Shown one piece after another: positions 19,304 through 27,789 of a stretch of 32,593 nucleotides of DNA. The notes below the pieces were generated by a model. That model was not told where the DNA came from, did not search any database, and saw only the letters and a program-made list of their open reading frames with translations. The DNA is from Candidatus Tharpella aukensis (GTDB lineage: Bacteria > Desulfobacterota > Anaeroferrophillalia > Anaeroferrophillales > Tharpellaceae). Both the position numbers and the translations under genes were made by a program. Position 1 is the stretch's first letter; every line of letters starts with the position of its first letter. Location of the stretch: assembly GCA_021163445.1 (NCBI GenBank), contig JAGGWR010000030.1, positions 1 to 32,593 on the forward strand, read 5' to 3'.

Positions 19304-20032
19304 TTGAAAAATGATAATTTAAGTAAGCCCATTGACCATGAAAATCGAACCCAGGCAGTTCATGAGATGTTTTGCGCGATTGCCCCGCGTTACGACTTTC
19401 TTAATCGTCTTTTAAGTCTTGGTATTGATCGGGGGTGGCGGCGAACGCTCTCGCGGATGGCTTTACGGAAAGATACCGAGTCGATTCTTGATGTGGCCTG
19501 TGGTACCGGTGATGTTAGTCTGGGGTTGCGCCAAAAAGCATCTCAGGCGCGGATTGTCGGGCTTGATTTCAGTCAAGCGATGCTTGATTTGGCCCAAATT
19601 AAGATTAATCGGGCTCAAGCCGACATTAAACTGGTTGCGGCTTCGGCTGAAGAGTTACCATTTCCGGATGCCGATTTTGACCTGTTGACAATCGCTTTTG
19701 GGATTCGCAATGTTATTGATAAGAAGAAGGCCCTGGCAGAATTTTATCGAGTTCTAGAGCCGCACGGCCGTCTTGCTGTTCTTGAGTTTTCCCAGCCTAG
19801 GGTAGCTTGGTTCAGGGTTTTATATGAGCTCTATTTTTTTAAACTTCTACCATTGGTAGGCGGGCTTTTTGCTCAGCGCAGCGCTTATCGCTATCTGCCC
19901 GAGTCAGTGGCGAAATTTCCTTCTTGTGATGAATTTTCCGGCTGGCTCAAAGAGGCAGGATTCCGGCAATGCCGCTACCATAGTTTGACTTTCGGGATTG
20001 CTACCCTCTATCTGGCAGAGAAACTGGATTAA
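19304..20032 (+). CDS. ubiE: Demethylmenaquinone/ubiquinone C-methyltransferase
   Basis: FLNRLLSLGIDRGWRR, DVACGTGDVSL, AFGIRNVIDKKKALAEFYRVLEPHGRLAVLEFSQP; TTG start. Confidence 0.95.
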   Translation: MKNDNLSKPIDHENRTQAVHEMFCAIAPRYDFLNRLLSLGIDRGWRRTLSRMALRKDTESILDVACGTGDVSLGLRQKASQARIVGLDFSQAMLDLAQIKINRAQADIKLVAASAEELPFPDADFDLLTIAFGIRNVIDKKKALAEFYRVLEPHGRLAVLEFSQPRVAWFRVLYELYFFKLLPLVGGLFAQRSAYRYLPESVAKFPSCDEFSGWLKEAGFRQCRYHSLTFGIATLYLAEKLD

Positions 20033-20080
20033 TTAAGAGAGAGATTTGGTTGGTTAATGGAAAGAGGGTAGTTTTGGACT

Positions 20081-20180
20081 TTGCTTCGCCCACATAAACG
20101 GGGTCAAAGCTAGATAAATGGCGGGTTAATCTTTTGTTTGATATGATTATATTGGCCGCCAATTATCCAGCAATGACCCC
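20081..20180. repeat. GGGGTCA-type palindromic (REP-like) element
   Basis: ttgcttcgcccacataaacggggtca ... ccagcaatgacccc. Its modules recur inverted at 31065-31196. Confidence 0.7.
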
Positions 20181-20292
20181 ATCCGAGACAGAACGGGCGT
20201 TACCATTGATTGAAGATAATTTATTGAAAAATCATTTTTTTCCTCGATAATAGTTTATAGATTTAAAGATTATTACGATCAGGAGTGTAATC

Positions 20293-20949
20293 ATGGCAAA
20301 AATTGGAATTCTACTGGCGGGTTGCGGGGTTAATGACGGCTCGGAGATTCACGAAGCGGTCTTGACTATGTTGGCTCTAGATTGTCTTGGGGTTGAGCGT
20401 CTTTGTCTGGCACCGAATATCGAACAGCGCGATGTCGTCAATCATTTTTCCGGCGAAGCCGTTAGTGAGAGCCGAAATGTATTGGTCGAATCAGCCCGAA
20501 TTGCACGGGGTGAAATCAGCGATTTGGCCGCTGTTTCAGCTTCTGATATCGATGCCGTGATAATGCCAGGCGGTTTCGGGGCGGCGAAAAATTTATCTGA
20601 TTTTGCTTTAGCTGGAGAGCAAACTGAGGTTCATCCTGATGTTTTACGGCTCCTGCAGGAGATGCATAAAGTTAAAAAACCGATAGGTGCAATCTGTATT
20701 GCGCCGGCAGTTCTGGCTCGGGCTTTAGGTGCATTTAAACCTGAATTGACGATCGGCAATGATTTGGCAACGGCAAAACTGCTTGAATCTTTCGGGGCCA
20801 GGCACCTCGATTGTCCGGTTGACGATATCGTCGTTGATCAGCGTAATCGTTTGGTAACCACTCCGGCCTATATGCTGGGGCCGGGTTTACGAGAGATAGC
20901 TGTCGGAATTGACAAGTTGGTCGGGAAGATTGTATCGATGGTTGCTTAG
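20293..20949 (+). CDS. elbB: ElbB-type isoprenoid biosynthesis glyoxalase (DJ-1/PfpI superfamily)
   Basis: AKIGILLAGCGVNDGSEIHEAVLTMLALD, DAVIMPGGFGAAKNLSDFA, KPIGAICIAPAVLA. Confidence 0.95.
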   Translation: MAKIGILLAGCGVNDGSEIHEAVLTMLALDCLGVERLCLAPNIEQRDVVNHFSGEAVSESRNVLVESARIARGEISDLAAVSASDIDAVIMPGGFGAAKNLSDFALAGEQTEVHPDVLRLLQEMHKVKKPIGAICIAPAVLARALGAFKPELTIGNDLATAKLLESFGARHLDCPVDDIVVDQRNRLVTTPAYMLGPGLREIAVGIDKLVGKIVSMVA

Positions 20950-21018
20950 AGCTTAACGCAGCTATTGAGGAAGTTGGCAGTTTTCGGTTATGTGCGACTT
21001 AAGAGGACTTTTAAGGTT

Positions 21019-21165
21019 GATGGCGTTGTAAAAAGTTCCGATATCCTGCGCTGTTGCGGTTCTCCAGACACTCGACATACTATATGTATGGTCTCGCGCC
21101 TGGAGAACCACAACTTCTTGTCTATCGAAATTTTTACTTAGCCATCCCGTTATTTTTTAGATGTT
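21019..21165 (+). repeat. Family 2 hairpin element, copy 2c (degraded right end)
   Basis: gatggcgttgtaaaaagttccgatatcctgcgctgttgcggttctccag...ctggagaaccacaacttc...ttagccatcccgttatttttta. Confidence 0.93.
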
Positions 21166-21278
21166 TTGTTTTGGTATTAACTTGACAACGTCTTTATTAT
21201 TTTGTATACGGCGTGCGTGAGCGATGTAATATTTATCACATAGTTAGTTAACTTAACAAGTAAGATGGAGGAGATTTC

Positions 21279-21650
21279 ATGAAAAAACTTATTGCGTTAG
21301 TAGTGATGGCGGCATTTTTGGCTGTAGGTTCGGTTGCTTTTGCAACACCGGCAGGCCCGGCTGGCGATCTTAAGATTACCAAGGCTGACGGCAAGCATAA
21401 AAAGCCGGCAGTTATCTATAACCATGAAAAGCATAGTGCGGCGACTCCGGATTGTAAAACCTGTCATCATACCTGGGATGGTAAAGAGGCTCCGAAAAAA
21501 TGTAGCGAATGTCATAAAGCCAAAAAAGATGGTAAAAAACTTTCCAGTAAAAATGCTCTCCATAAAAACTGTAAAGATTGTCATAAAGATTTGAAGAAAG
21601 CCGGCAAAAAAACTGGGCCGACTTCTTGTAAGGCCTGTCACAAAAAATAG
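21279..21650 (+). CDS. Periplasmic tetraheme cytochrome c3
   Basis: Signal peptide plus four CXXCH motifs (CKTCH, CSECH, CKDCH, CKACH) and axial-His HEKH. Confidence 0.93.
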   Translation: MKKLIALVVMAAFLAVGSVAFATPAGPAGDLKITKADGKHKKPAVIYNHEKHSAATPDCKTCHHTWDGKEAPKKCSECHKAKKDGKKLSSKNALHKNCKDCHKDLKKAGKKTGPTSCKACHKK

Positions 21651-21652
21651 TT

Positions 21653-21803
21653 GATGGCGTCGTAAAAAGTTCCGATATCCTACGATGATGTGGTTTTCCA
21701 GACACTCGACATACTACATGTATGGTCTCGCGCCTGAAAAACCACATCATCTTGTCTATCGAAATTTTAACTTAGCCATCCCGTGACTTTTTACGAATGT
21801 ATC
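21653..21803 (+). repeat. Family 2 hairpin element, copy 2d
   Basis: Full-length copy flanked on both sides by aaatagtt (21645-21652 and 21804-21811). Confidence 0.97.
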
Positions 21804-21821
21804 AAATAGTTGTTTCCTGGC

Positions 21822-21871
21822 TCGAAACACAAAAAAGGCACCCTGAAAAGGGTGCTTTTTTTGTGTTTCGA
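21822..21871. terminator. Long bidirectional terminator hairpin
   Basis: tcgaaacacaaaaaaggcaccctgaaaagggtgctttttttgtgtttcga, ~23-bp stem. Confidence 0.9.
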
Positions 21872-21993
21872 ACACCCCCTTGGCTTTTTTCTTGACGGGA
21901 AAATATGGTTATGTTAGGTATTAATCACTGTGCATGATAGTGAGGTATTTATTTTAATCAATTAACATTAAACAGTACGCTGGAGGAGATTTC

Positions 21994-22365
21994 ATGAAAA
22001 AACTTATTGCGTTAGTAGTGGTGGCAGCCTTTTTGTCCGTTGGAGTGGTCGCTTTTGCAGCTCCGACAGCTCCAGCCGGAGAACTGATAGTTACTCCGAT
22101 GATGAAAAGTGACAAAAAAGCTCCGGTAAAGTTTAGTCATGAAAAACACGCGGTTGGAGTCCCTGATTGTAAAACTTGTCATCATACATGGGATGGGAAG
22201 TCGGCTATGGAAAAATGTAGCAAGTGTCACACCGGAAGAAAAAGTGGCGACAAACCCAATATTAAAAATGCTATGCACAACAGTTGTAAGAAATGTCATA
22301 AAGATCGGAAGGCGGCGGGCAAACCTGCGGGGCCGACCAGTTGTAAGAAATGTCATAAAAAATAG
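21994..22365 (+). CDS. Periplasmic tetraheme cytochrome c3 (tandem paralogue)
   Basis: Same signal peptide and four CXXCH motifs (CKTCH, CSKCH, CKKCH, CKKCH). Confidence 0.93.
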   Translation: MKKLIALVVVAAFLSVGVVAFAAPTAPAGELIVTPMMKSDKKAPVKFSHEKHAVGVPDCKTCHHTWDGKSAMEKCSKCHTGRKSGDKPNIKNAMHNSCKKCHKDRKAAGKPAGPTSCKKCHKK

Positions 22366-22391
22366 TTGATCAAGAGAGTAAGAATGTATAT

Positions 22392-22425
22392 AAAGGGGCA
22401 CCCCGGTTTTGGGGTGCCTTTTTTA
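22392..22425 (+). terminator. Rho-independent terminator
   Basis: aaaggggcaccccggttttggggtgcctttttta. Confidence 0.9.
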
Positions 22426-22446
22426 TTGGGCGGTTTTTGTTGTCGG

Positions 22447-22575
22447 GTAACTATTCAGCTTAAGTAAAAAAGAACCGAATATTGATGATTTCAGTAAATT
22501 CTGGGGACATAACCTGATTCTCCGAAGGAAATCGGGATTGTGTCCCCTGAATTTACGGGTAAGCTGAATAGTTAC
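22447..22575 (+). repeat. Family 1 MITE-like element, copy 4 (orientation A)
   Basis: TIRs and core. Flanked both sides by gttgtcgg. Confidence 0.97.
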
Positions 22576-22660
22576 GTTGTCGGAAAGTTTTTTGCACAGA
22601 ATTTTTCTTGACGTATAAGTCCGGCTATGTTAAAACGGTGAAAACTATACTAAAAGGGTA

Positions 22661-24067
22661 TTGAAATTGGCTAATAAGAAAGAGTTGAAGAAGAAAGGCT
22701 CGTTATTGAGTGGTTTGATGGCTTTTTTCTCGTCGTTAAAACTGACAATATTTCTGCTGATAACCTTGGCTCTGGTCTCAATTATCGGAACCGTGATCCC
22801 GCAGAATATGCTTCGAGCAGATTATCTTAAGGTCTATGATGAGTCAACTTATACGACCCTGAAGGCCGTCGGTTTTCTTGATATGTACCACTCTTGGTGG
22901 TTTGTTCTGATTCTGACGCTCTTGACTGTAAACCTGATTGCCTGTTCTTGGAAACACTTTCCCAAAACCTGGCGATTTTTTTCACACCCGACCAGATTGT
23001 TGGACAACTCGCTGGAGAAAGCCTCGGCATCAGCTTTGGTCTGGCGTCACTCCTGGAAACTGGAAAATGATGATCCTGCCTCTTTGCTTCCACGTCTCAA
23101 TAGCCTGTGGGCGGGTAAATGGGAATGGTTAGAGCACGCTGGTAAAAATGGTTCGGAATTTCACTATGTTGCGGAAAAAGGGCGCTGGTCGCGTTTAGGG
23201 GTTTACTTTGTTCATCTAAGCGTTCTTGTTATTTTTGCTGGTGGTATTATTGGTTCAGTTTTCGGGATTAAGGGTTTTGCTAATATTCCAGAAGGTGAAA
23301 AAATCAGCTCTTTTTACACTTATGGTGATAATCGGGTTCCGGTAGACCTGGGTTACTCGGTCGAATGTCGTAAATTTAAAGTTGAGTTTTACGATAACGG
23401 TAGCCCTAAAGAGTACTCCAGTGACCTGATAATTTACGATAATGGGAAACCGGTAAAAGAGAAAATTATTGAGGTCAATCATCCGATCTCTTATCAGGGT
23501 TTTACTTTTTATCAATCCAGTTATGGCGCTTATGGTGGACTTGTCGATCTGGAACTGAATTTTCGTGAGACCGGTATGGTGTTGCCGCTCAGACTTGAGG
23601 TTGGTCGCCCGTTGCGCCTGCCCGAAAATTGGGGTTGGATTGAAGTTCTAAAATTTGAAGAGAACTATATGCGGATGGGGCCCTCGGTCATGGTTTTGCG
23701 GGATCCGGGTAACGGGGTTAAACCTTATCAGTTCTGGGTCTTTCTGCGTTTTCCCGAATTTGGAAAAGAGAATGGCAAGACAGCTGAATTCTGCACCTTT
23801 AAAAATATTGAACAGCGTTATTATACCGGTTTGCAGGTTAACAAAGATCCCGGCGTCTGGGTTGTCTGGATCGGTTGTATTATGATGATTCTCGGTCTCT
23901 ATGTCGCTTTCTTTATGTCGCACCGGCGTTTATGGCTGCGTCTGGCTCGGGATCCGGATAAACCAAAACGACTGCAACTGGTTATGGTTGGTAATGCCAA
24001 TAAGAACCAACCCTCCTTTGAAGAGGAGTTTAAAGAGTTGTCAGAAAAGGTCAAATCCTGGAAATAA
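22661..24067 (+). CDS. resB: ResB/Ccs1-family cytochrome c biogenesis protein
   Basis: SSLKLTIFLLITLALVSIIGTVIPQ, WWFVLILTLLTVNLIACS, GVYFVHLSVLVIFAGGIIGS, ISYQGFTFYQSSYG; TTG start. Confidence 0.92.
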   Translation: MKLANKKELKKKGSLLSGLMAFFSSLKLTIFLLITLALVSIIGTVIPQNMLRADYLKVYDESTYTTLKAVGFLDMYHSWWFVLILTLLTVNLIACSWKHFPKTWRFFSHPTRLLDNSLEKASASALVWRHSWKLENDDPASLLPRLNSLWAGKWEWLEHAGKNGSEFHYVAEKGRWSRLGVYFVHLSVLVIFAGGIIGSVFGIKGFANIPEGEKISSFYTYGDNRVPVDLGYSVECRKFKVEFYDNGSPKEYSSDLIIYDNGKPVKEKIIEVNHPISYQGFTFYQSSYGAYGGLVDLELNFRETGMVLPLRLEVGRPLRLPENWGWIEVLKFEENYMRMGPSVMVLRDPGNGVKPYQFWVFLRFPEFGKENGKTAEFCTFKNIEQRYYTGLQVNKDPGVWVVWIGCIMMILGLYVAFFMSHRRLWLRLARDPDKPKRLQLVMVGNANKNQPSFEEEFKELSEKVKSWK

Positions 24068-24132
24068 TTTGCTGGGAAAACCAAAAAACTATGTGCCTTT
24101 GGGCCTTCAGCCTTTATGCCTTAGAAAAAAAT

Positions 24133-24262
24133 GTAATTATTCAGCGTAAGTGGAAAAGCATCATATATTGATGAATTCTAGTGAATTCTGGGGACATAAC
24201 CTGATTCTCCGAAGGAAAGCGGGATTGTGTCCCCAGAATTTACGGGTTAGCTGAATAGTTAC
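24133..24262 (+). repeat. Family 1 MITE-like element, copy 5 (orientation A), between resB and ccsA
   Basis: gtaattattcagc...gctgaatagttac with core hairpin; flanks gaaaaaaat / gaaaaaat. Confidence 0.95.
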
Positions 24263-24281
24263 GAAAAAATGAGGATCAGTA

Positions 24282-25127
24282 ATGAATACATATATTTTTA
24301 CTATTGTGACCTTTGTCTACATGGCGGCGATGGTGGTTTATCTGGCTTATCTCGCATTTCGCCGCCCTCTTGTCGCCCGTTTGGCTACGGTTATTCTAGT
24401 CGCCGGATTTTTAGCTCAGACTGTTGCCATTGGTGTGCGCTGGTATGAATCCTATGAGATGGGGATTGGCCATGCGCCGATGTCCAATCTTTACGAGTCG
24501 CTGGTCTTCTTTTCGTGGACGATCATCATGCTCTATCTCTATATTGAATATAAATATAAGCTCTCGATTTTGGGAGCTTTTGTCACTCCGTTTGCTTATC
24601 TGGGCATGGCCTATGCGACAATTTCGCCAAATGTCAATGAAACCATTCAACCGTTGGTTCCGGCTCTCCAGAGTAACTGGCTGATTTCGCACGTGGTGAC
24701 CTGCTTTCTTGGTTACGCCGCTTTCGCGGTCTCCTGTGGCGTAAGTTTTACTTATATTTTAAAAAAGCGCTATGAAGAGCGCCAAGGTACGGGCGGAGTT
24801 CTCGCCGCTTTTCCAAGTTCCAAGGTTCTTGATGAACTTATTTACAAGGCGATTGCCGTCGGTTTTCCCCTGCTGACCATTGGTATTGTAACTGGAGCGG
24901 CGTGGGCTAACTACGCCTGGGGAACTTATTGGAGTTGGGATCCGAAAGAGACCTGGTCTCTGATCACCTGGTTTATCTATGCTGCGTTTCTTCATGCCCG
25001 GGTTACCAGGGGCTGGCGTGGAGTAAAAGCTGCGACCCTCTCAATTGTCGGATTTGTTGCGGTGCTCTTTACCTATCTGGGAGTAAATCTGTTGCTTTCG
25101 GGTTTGCACAGTTACGGCGGCGGCTGA
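24282..25127 (+). CDS. ccsA: CcsA/CcsB-type heme handling protein (cytochrome c biogenesis)
   Basis: WGTYWSWDPKETWSLITWFIYAAFLHARVTRGW WWD-type motif; polytopic membrane protein. Confidence 0.94.
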   Translation: MNTYIFTIVTFVYMAAMVVYLAYLAFRRPLVARLATVILVAGFLAQTVAIGVRWYESYEMGIGHAPMSNLYESLVFFSWTIIMLYLYIEYKYKLSILGAFVTPFAYLGMAYATISPNVNETIQPLVPALQSNWLISHVVTCFLGYAAFAVSCGVSFTYILKKRYEERQGTGGVLAAFPSSKVLDELIYKAIAVGFPLLTIGIVTGAAWANYAWGTYWSWDPKETWSLITWFIYAAFLHARVTRGWRGVKAATLSIVGFVAVLFTYLGVNLLLSGLHSYGGG

Positions 25128-25167
25128 TTAGCGAGCAATTATTTTCTCACTTATTGTTGAAACATTG

Positions 25168-25199
25168 AGCGCTACGGTTTAGACCGTAGCGCTTTTTTT
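25168..25199 (+). terminator. Rho-independent terminator
   Basis: agcgctacggtttagaccgtagcgcttttttt. Confidence 0.93.
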
Positions 25200-25200
25200 A

Positions 25201-25332
25201 GTAACTATTCAGCTAACCCGTAAATTCCGGGTACACAATCCCGATTTCCTTCGGAGAATCAGGTTATGTCCCCGGAATTTACTAGAATGCATCTATATAT
25301 TCGGTGTTTTTCTATTTGCGCTGAATAGTTAT
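25201..25332 (-). repeat. Family 1 MITE-like element, copy 6 (orientation B)
   Basis: TIRs and core. Flanked by ttttttta on both sides (low-complexity). Inserted right after the terminator T-run. Confidence 0.95.
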
Positions 25333-25478
25333 TTTTTTTATTTATTTAAGTCTTATCATTTGTTGACTAATGTGATTTTTTGTGCAATTAAATGGGTTGG
25401 TAATTGTACTGTCCGAAATTAAACATTATGGTTTGTAATAAGAGTTAAAATCGCAGGCCTTTGGTAAAGGAGATAATT

Positions 25479-26495
25479 ATGGCTGTAAATGTTGCGCTTA
25501 ACGGTTTTGGCAGAATTGGCAGGGATTGTTTACGTGCCGCATATAACGATGATCGTTTTAATTTTAAGGCAATCATCAGTACTACGGACGATGCTAAGAC
25601 GATGGCTCATCTATTAAAATATGACTCGGTAGCCGGTTGTCTTGATGCGGAGATTGTGGCCGGAGATAAATTTCTGACCGTAAATGGCAAACGGATTGAG
25701 CTGATTGCCAGTCGCGACCCCAAAGATGTACCTTGGCGCGATCTTGGTGTAGATATCGTTATGGAGTGTTCCGGGCTCTATCGCGATCGGGACAAAGCCT
25801 CGATATTTCTCGACCTTGGGGTTAAACGGGTGGTGGTCTCAGCCCCGGTAAAAAAAGCTGATGCAACCATTGTTCTCGGGGTTAATCAAGATATCTATGA
25901 TGCTGATAAAGACTATGTGATATCGAATGCCTCTTGTACCACCAACTGTCTGGCACCGGCGGCTAAAGTTATGCTGGAAAATTTTGGTTTTATCCGGGGC
26001 ATGATGACAACTATTCACTCCTACACCCGGGATCAGCAGATTCTGGACTCCCGTCATAAAGATCTGCGGCGGGGCCGGGCTGCGGGGTTGTCGATGATAC
26101 CGACAACCACCGGTGCCGCCGCCGCCGTGGGTATCGTTTTGCCGGAGCTCAAAGGTAAAATTGATGGTCTGGCGGTTCGGGTGCCGACTCCCAATGTCTC
26201 AATGGTCGATCTTGTCTTTGAAAGTGAGAAGGCGACCAGTGTTGATGAAGTCAACGATGTTTTTCGCCGGGCCGCCGCCAACGAACTCAAAGGAATACTG
26301 GCGGTCTCCGATGAGCCTTTGGTTTCACTCGATTTCAATAAAAATTCCAACTCCTCGATTATTGATGCTCCGTTGACTAATGTTATGGGCGGCACCATGA
26401 TTAAGATTATGGCCTGGTATGATAATGAGTGGGGTTATGCCTGTCGTCTGAATGATTTGACTCTCTACGTTGCCGAAAAAGTTGGTCTAAGTTGA
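25479..26495 (+). CDS. gap: Glyceraldehyde-3-phosphate dehydrogenase, type I
   Basis: NGFGRIGRDCLRAAY, SNASCTTNCLAPAAKVM, IMAWYDNEWGYACRLNDL. Confidence 0.97.
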   Translation: MAVNVALNGFGRIGRDCLRAAYNDDRFNFKAIISTTDDAKTMAHLLKYDSVAGCLDAEIVAGDKFLTVNGKRIELIASRDPKDVPWRDLGVDIVMECSGLYRDRDKASIFLDLGVKRVVVSAPVKKADATIVLGVNQDIYDADKDYVISNASCTTNCLAPAAKVMLENFGFIRGMMTTIHSYTRDQQILDSRHKDLRRGRAAGLSMIPTTTGAAAAVGIVLPELKGKIDGLAVRVPTPNVSMVDLVFESEKATSVDEVNDVFRRAAANELKGILAVSDEPLVSLDFNKNSNSSIIDAPLTNVMGGTMIKIMAWYDNEWGYACRLNDLTLYVAEKVGLS

Positions 26496-26568
26496 AGATT
26501 TAACTTTCTGACTCGAGTTAACAACCTGTAAGGCACTAATAACCACTGCTTAAGAGGGGGCGGGTATA

Positions 26569-27789
26569 ATGAGCGTTCGTTATATTGATCAGGTTCCGGA
26601 AGGCTTTTATAACGGAAAAAAAGTTCTCATGCGGGTCGATTTTAACGTCCCCATAGATGATAACGGCAATATTACTGATGATGTGCGTATTCGCCGGGTT
26701 CTCAAAAGTATCCATTATTTGCTTGATGAAAATGCCACTATTGTTATTGCAACGCACATGGGGCGTCCCAAAGGTAAAGTGGTAGCCGAGTACTCGCTTG
26801 AACCGGTAGCTAGAAGATTGAGCCGACTCTTGAAGAAAGAGGTGCAGTTTCTCGATGATTGTATCGGCGAAAAGGTTGAGAAAGTTATCTCAGCGGCAGC
26901 TCCTCGTCAGGTTATTATGTTGGAGAATTTACGCTATTATGCCGGTGAAACTGAAAATGATTCTGAGTTTGCTAAGGCACTGGTTGCCGGGATTGATGTT
27001 TATGTCAATAATGCATTCGCAACCGCCCACCGGGCTCATGCTTCGGTTGTCGGGGTGTGCGGTAATGTCCCGGTCTGTTTAGGTGGTTTTCTGATGCGCG
27101 AAGAGCTTGATTATTTTGCTCGAGCTCTGAAAAACCCGTTGCGGCCTCTGACTGCAATTATTGGCGGATCAAAAGTGTCTAGTAAATTGCACGCCATTAA
27201 AAATCTGCTCAATTCGGTAGATCGGATAATCGTGGGTGGAGCGATGGCTTTTACGTTTCTCAGGGCCCAGGGTTTTGGGCTGGGAAAATCGATGATAGAG
27301 TTGGATATGGTTGACCAGGCTCGAGAAATCTTTGAGCAGGCGATGGCTCAGGGGGTTCGTTTTTATCTGCCGGTTGACTGTGTTGCTGCTCCCCGTATTG
27401 CTCCCGATGTCGAAACCCGGCTGGTGCCGGTTCAGGAAATTCCCAAAGATTGGATGGGGCTTGATATCGGCCCGGCTACGGCAACCCTCTTTAATGAAGT
27501 TATTCAGGATTCCAAAACGATTGTCTGGAATGGTCCGATGGGAGTTTTTGAATTGCCGATTTTTAGTCGCGGAACTCTGGGGATGGTGCATAATGTTGCC
27601 AGTACCTATGCCTTGACGATTGTCGGCGGCGGGGATACCGATGTTGCTGTCCACAAGGCCGGTGAGGTTGATCGGATCTCTTATATCTCGACCGGTGGCG
27701 GGGCCTTTCTTGAATTGATGGAGGGTAAAGTCCTGCCCGCTGTCAAGGCGCTTGAAAATTGTAGTAATGGCTCTTTAGGAGACTATTGA
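26569..27789 (+). CDS. pgk: Phosphoglycerate kinase
   Basis: VLMRVDFNVPID, ATHMGRPKGK, IIGGSKVSSKLHAIKNLL, NGPMGVFE, GGGDTDVAVHKAG. Confidence 0.97.
   Translation: MSVRYIDQVPEGFYNGKKVLMRVDFNVPIDDNGNITDDVRIRRVLKSIHYLLDENATIVIATHMGRPKGKVVAEYSLEPVARRLSRLLKKEVQFLDDCIGEKVEKVISAAAPRQVIMLENLRYYAGETENDSEFAKALVAGIDVYVNNAFATAHRAHASVVGVCGNVPVCLGGFLMREELDYFARALKNPLRPLTAIIGGSKVSSKLHAIKNLLNSVDRIIVGGAMAFTFLRAQGFGLGKSMIELDMVDQAREIFEQAMAQGVRFYLPVDCVAAPRIAPDVETRLVPVQEIPKDWMGLDIGPATATLFNEVIQDSKTIVWNGPMGVFELPIFSRGTLGMVHNVASTYALTIVGGGDTDVAVHKAGEVDRISYISTGGGAFLELMEGKVLPAVKALENCSNGSLGDY

Noticed and set aside
20143-20250. Short ORF MIILAANYPAMTPSETERALPLIEDNLLKNHFFPR
   Set aside because: Partly overlaps the REP-like element and has no clear RBS. 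At 35 aa it cannot be supported, though it might be a gene remnant.
24090-24125. gccttt-gggcctt-cagccttt-atgcctt quasi-repeat after resB
   Set aside because: Too short and imperfect to support a defined element; may be low-complexity sequence.
6535-25332. CRISPR-like interpretation of the repeated sequences
   Set aside because: Repeats are 130-150 bp, dispersed kilobases apart, palindromic over their full length and not regularly spaced; no cas genes.
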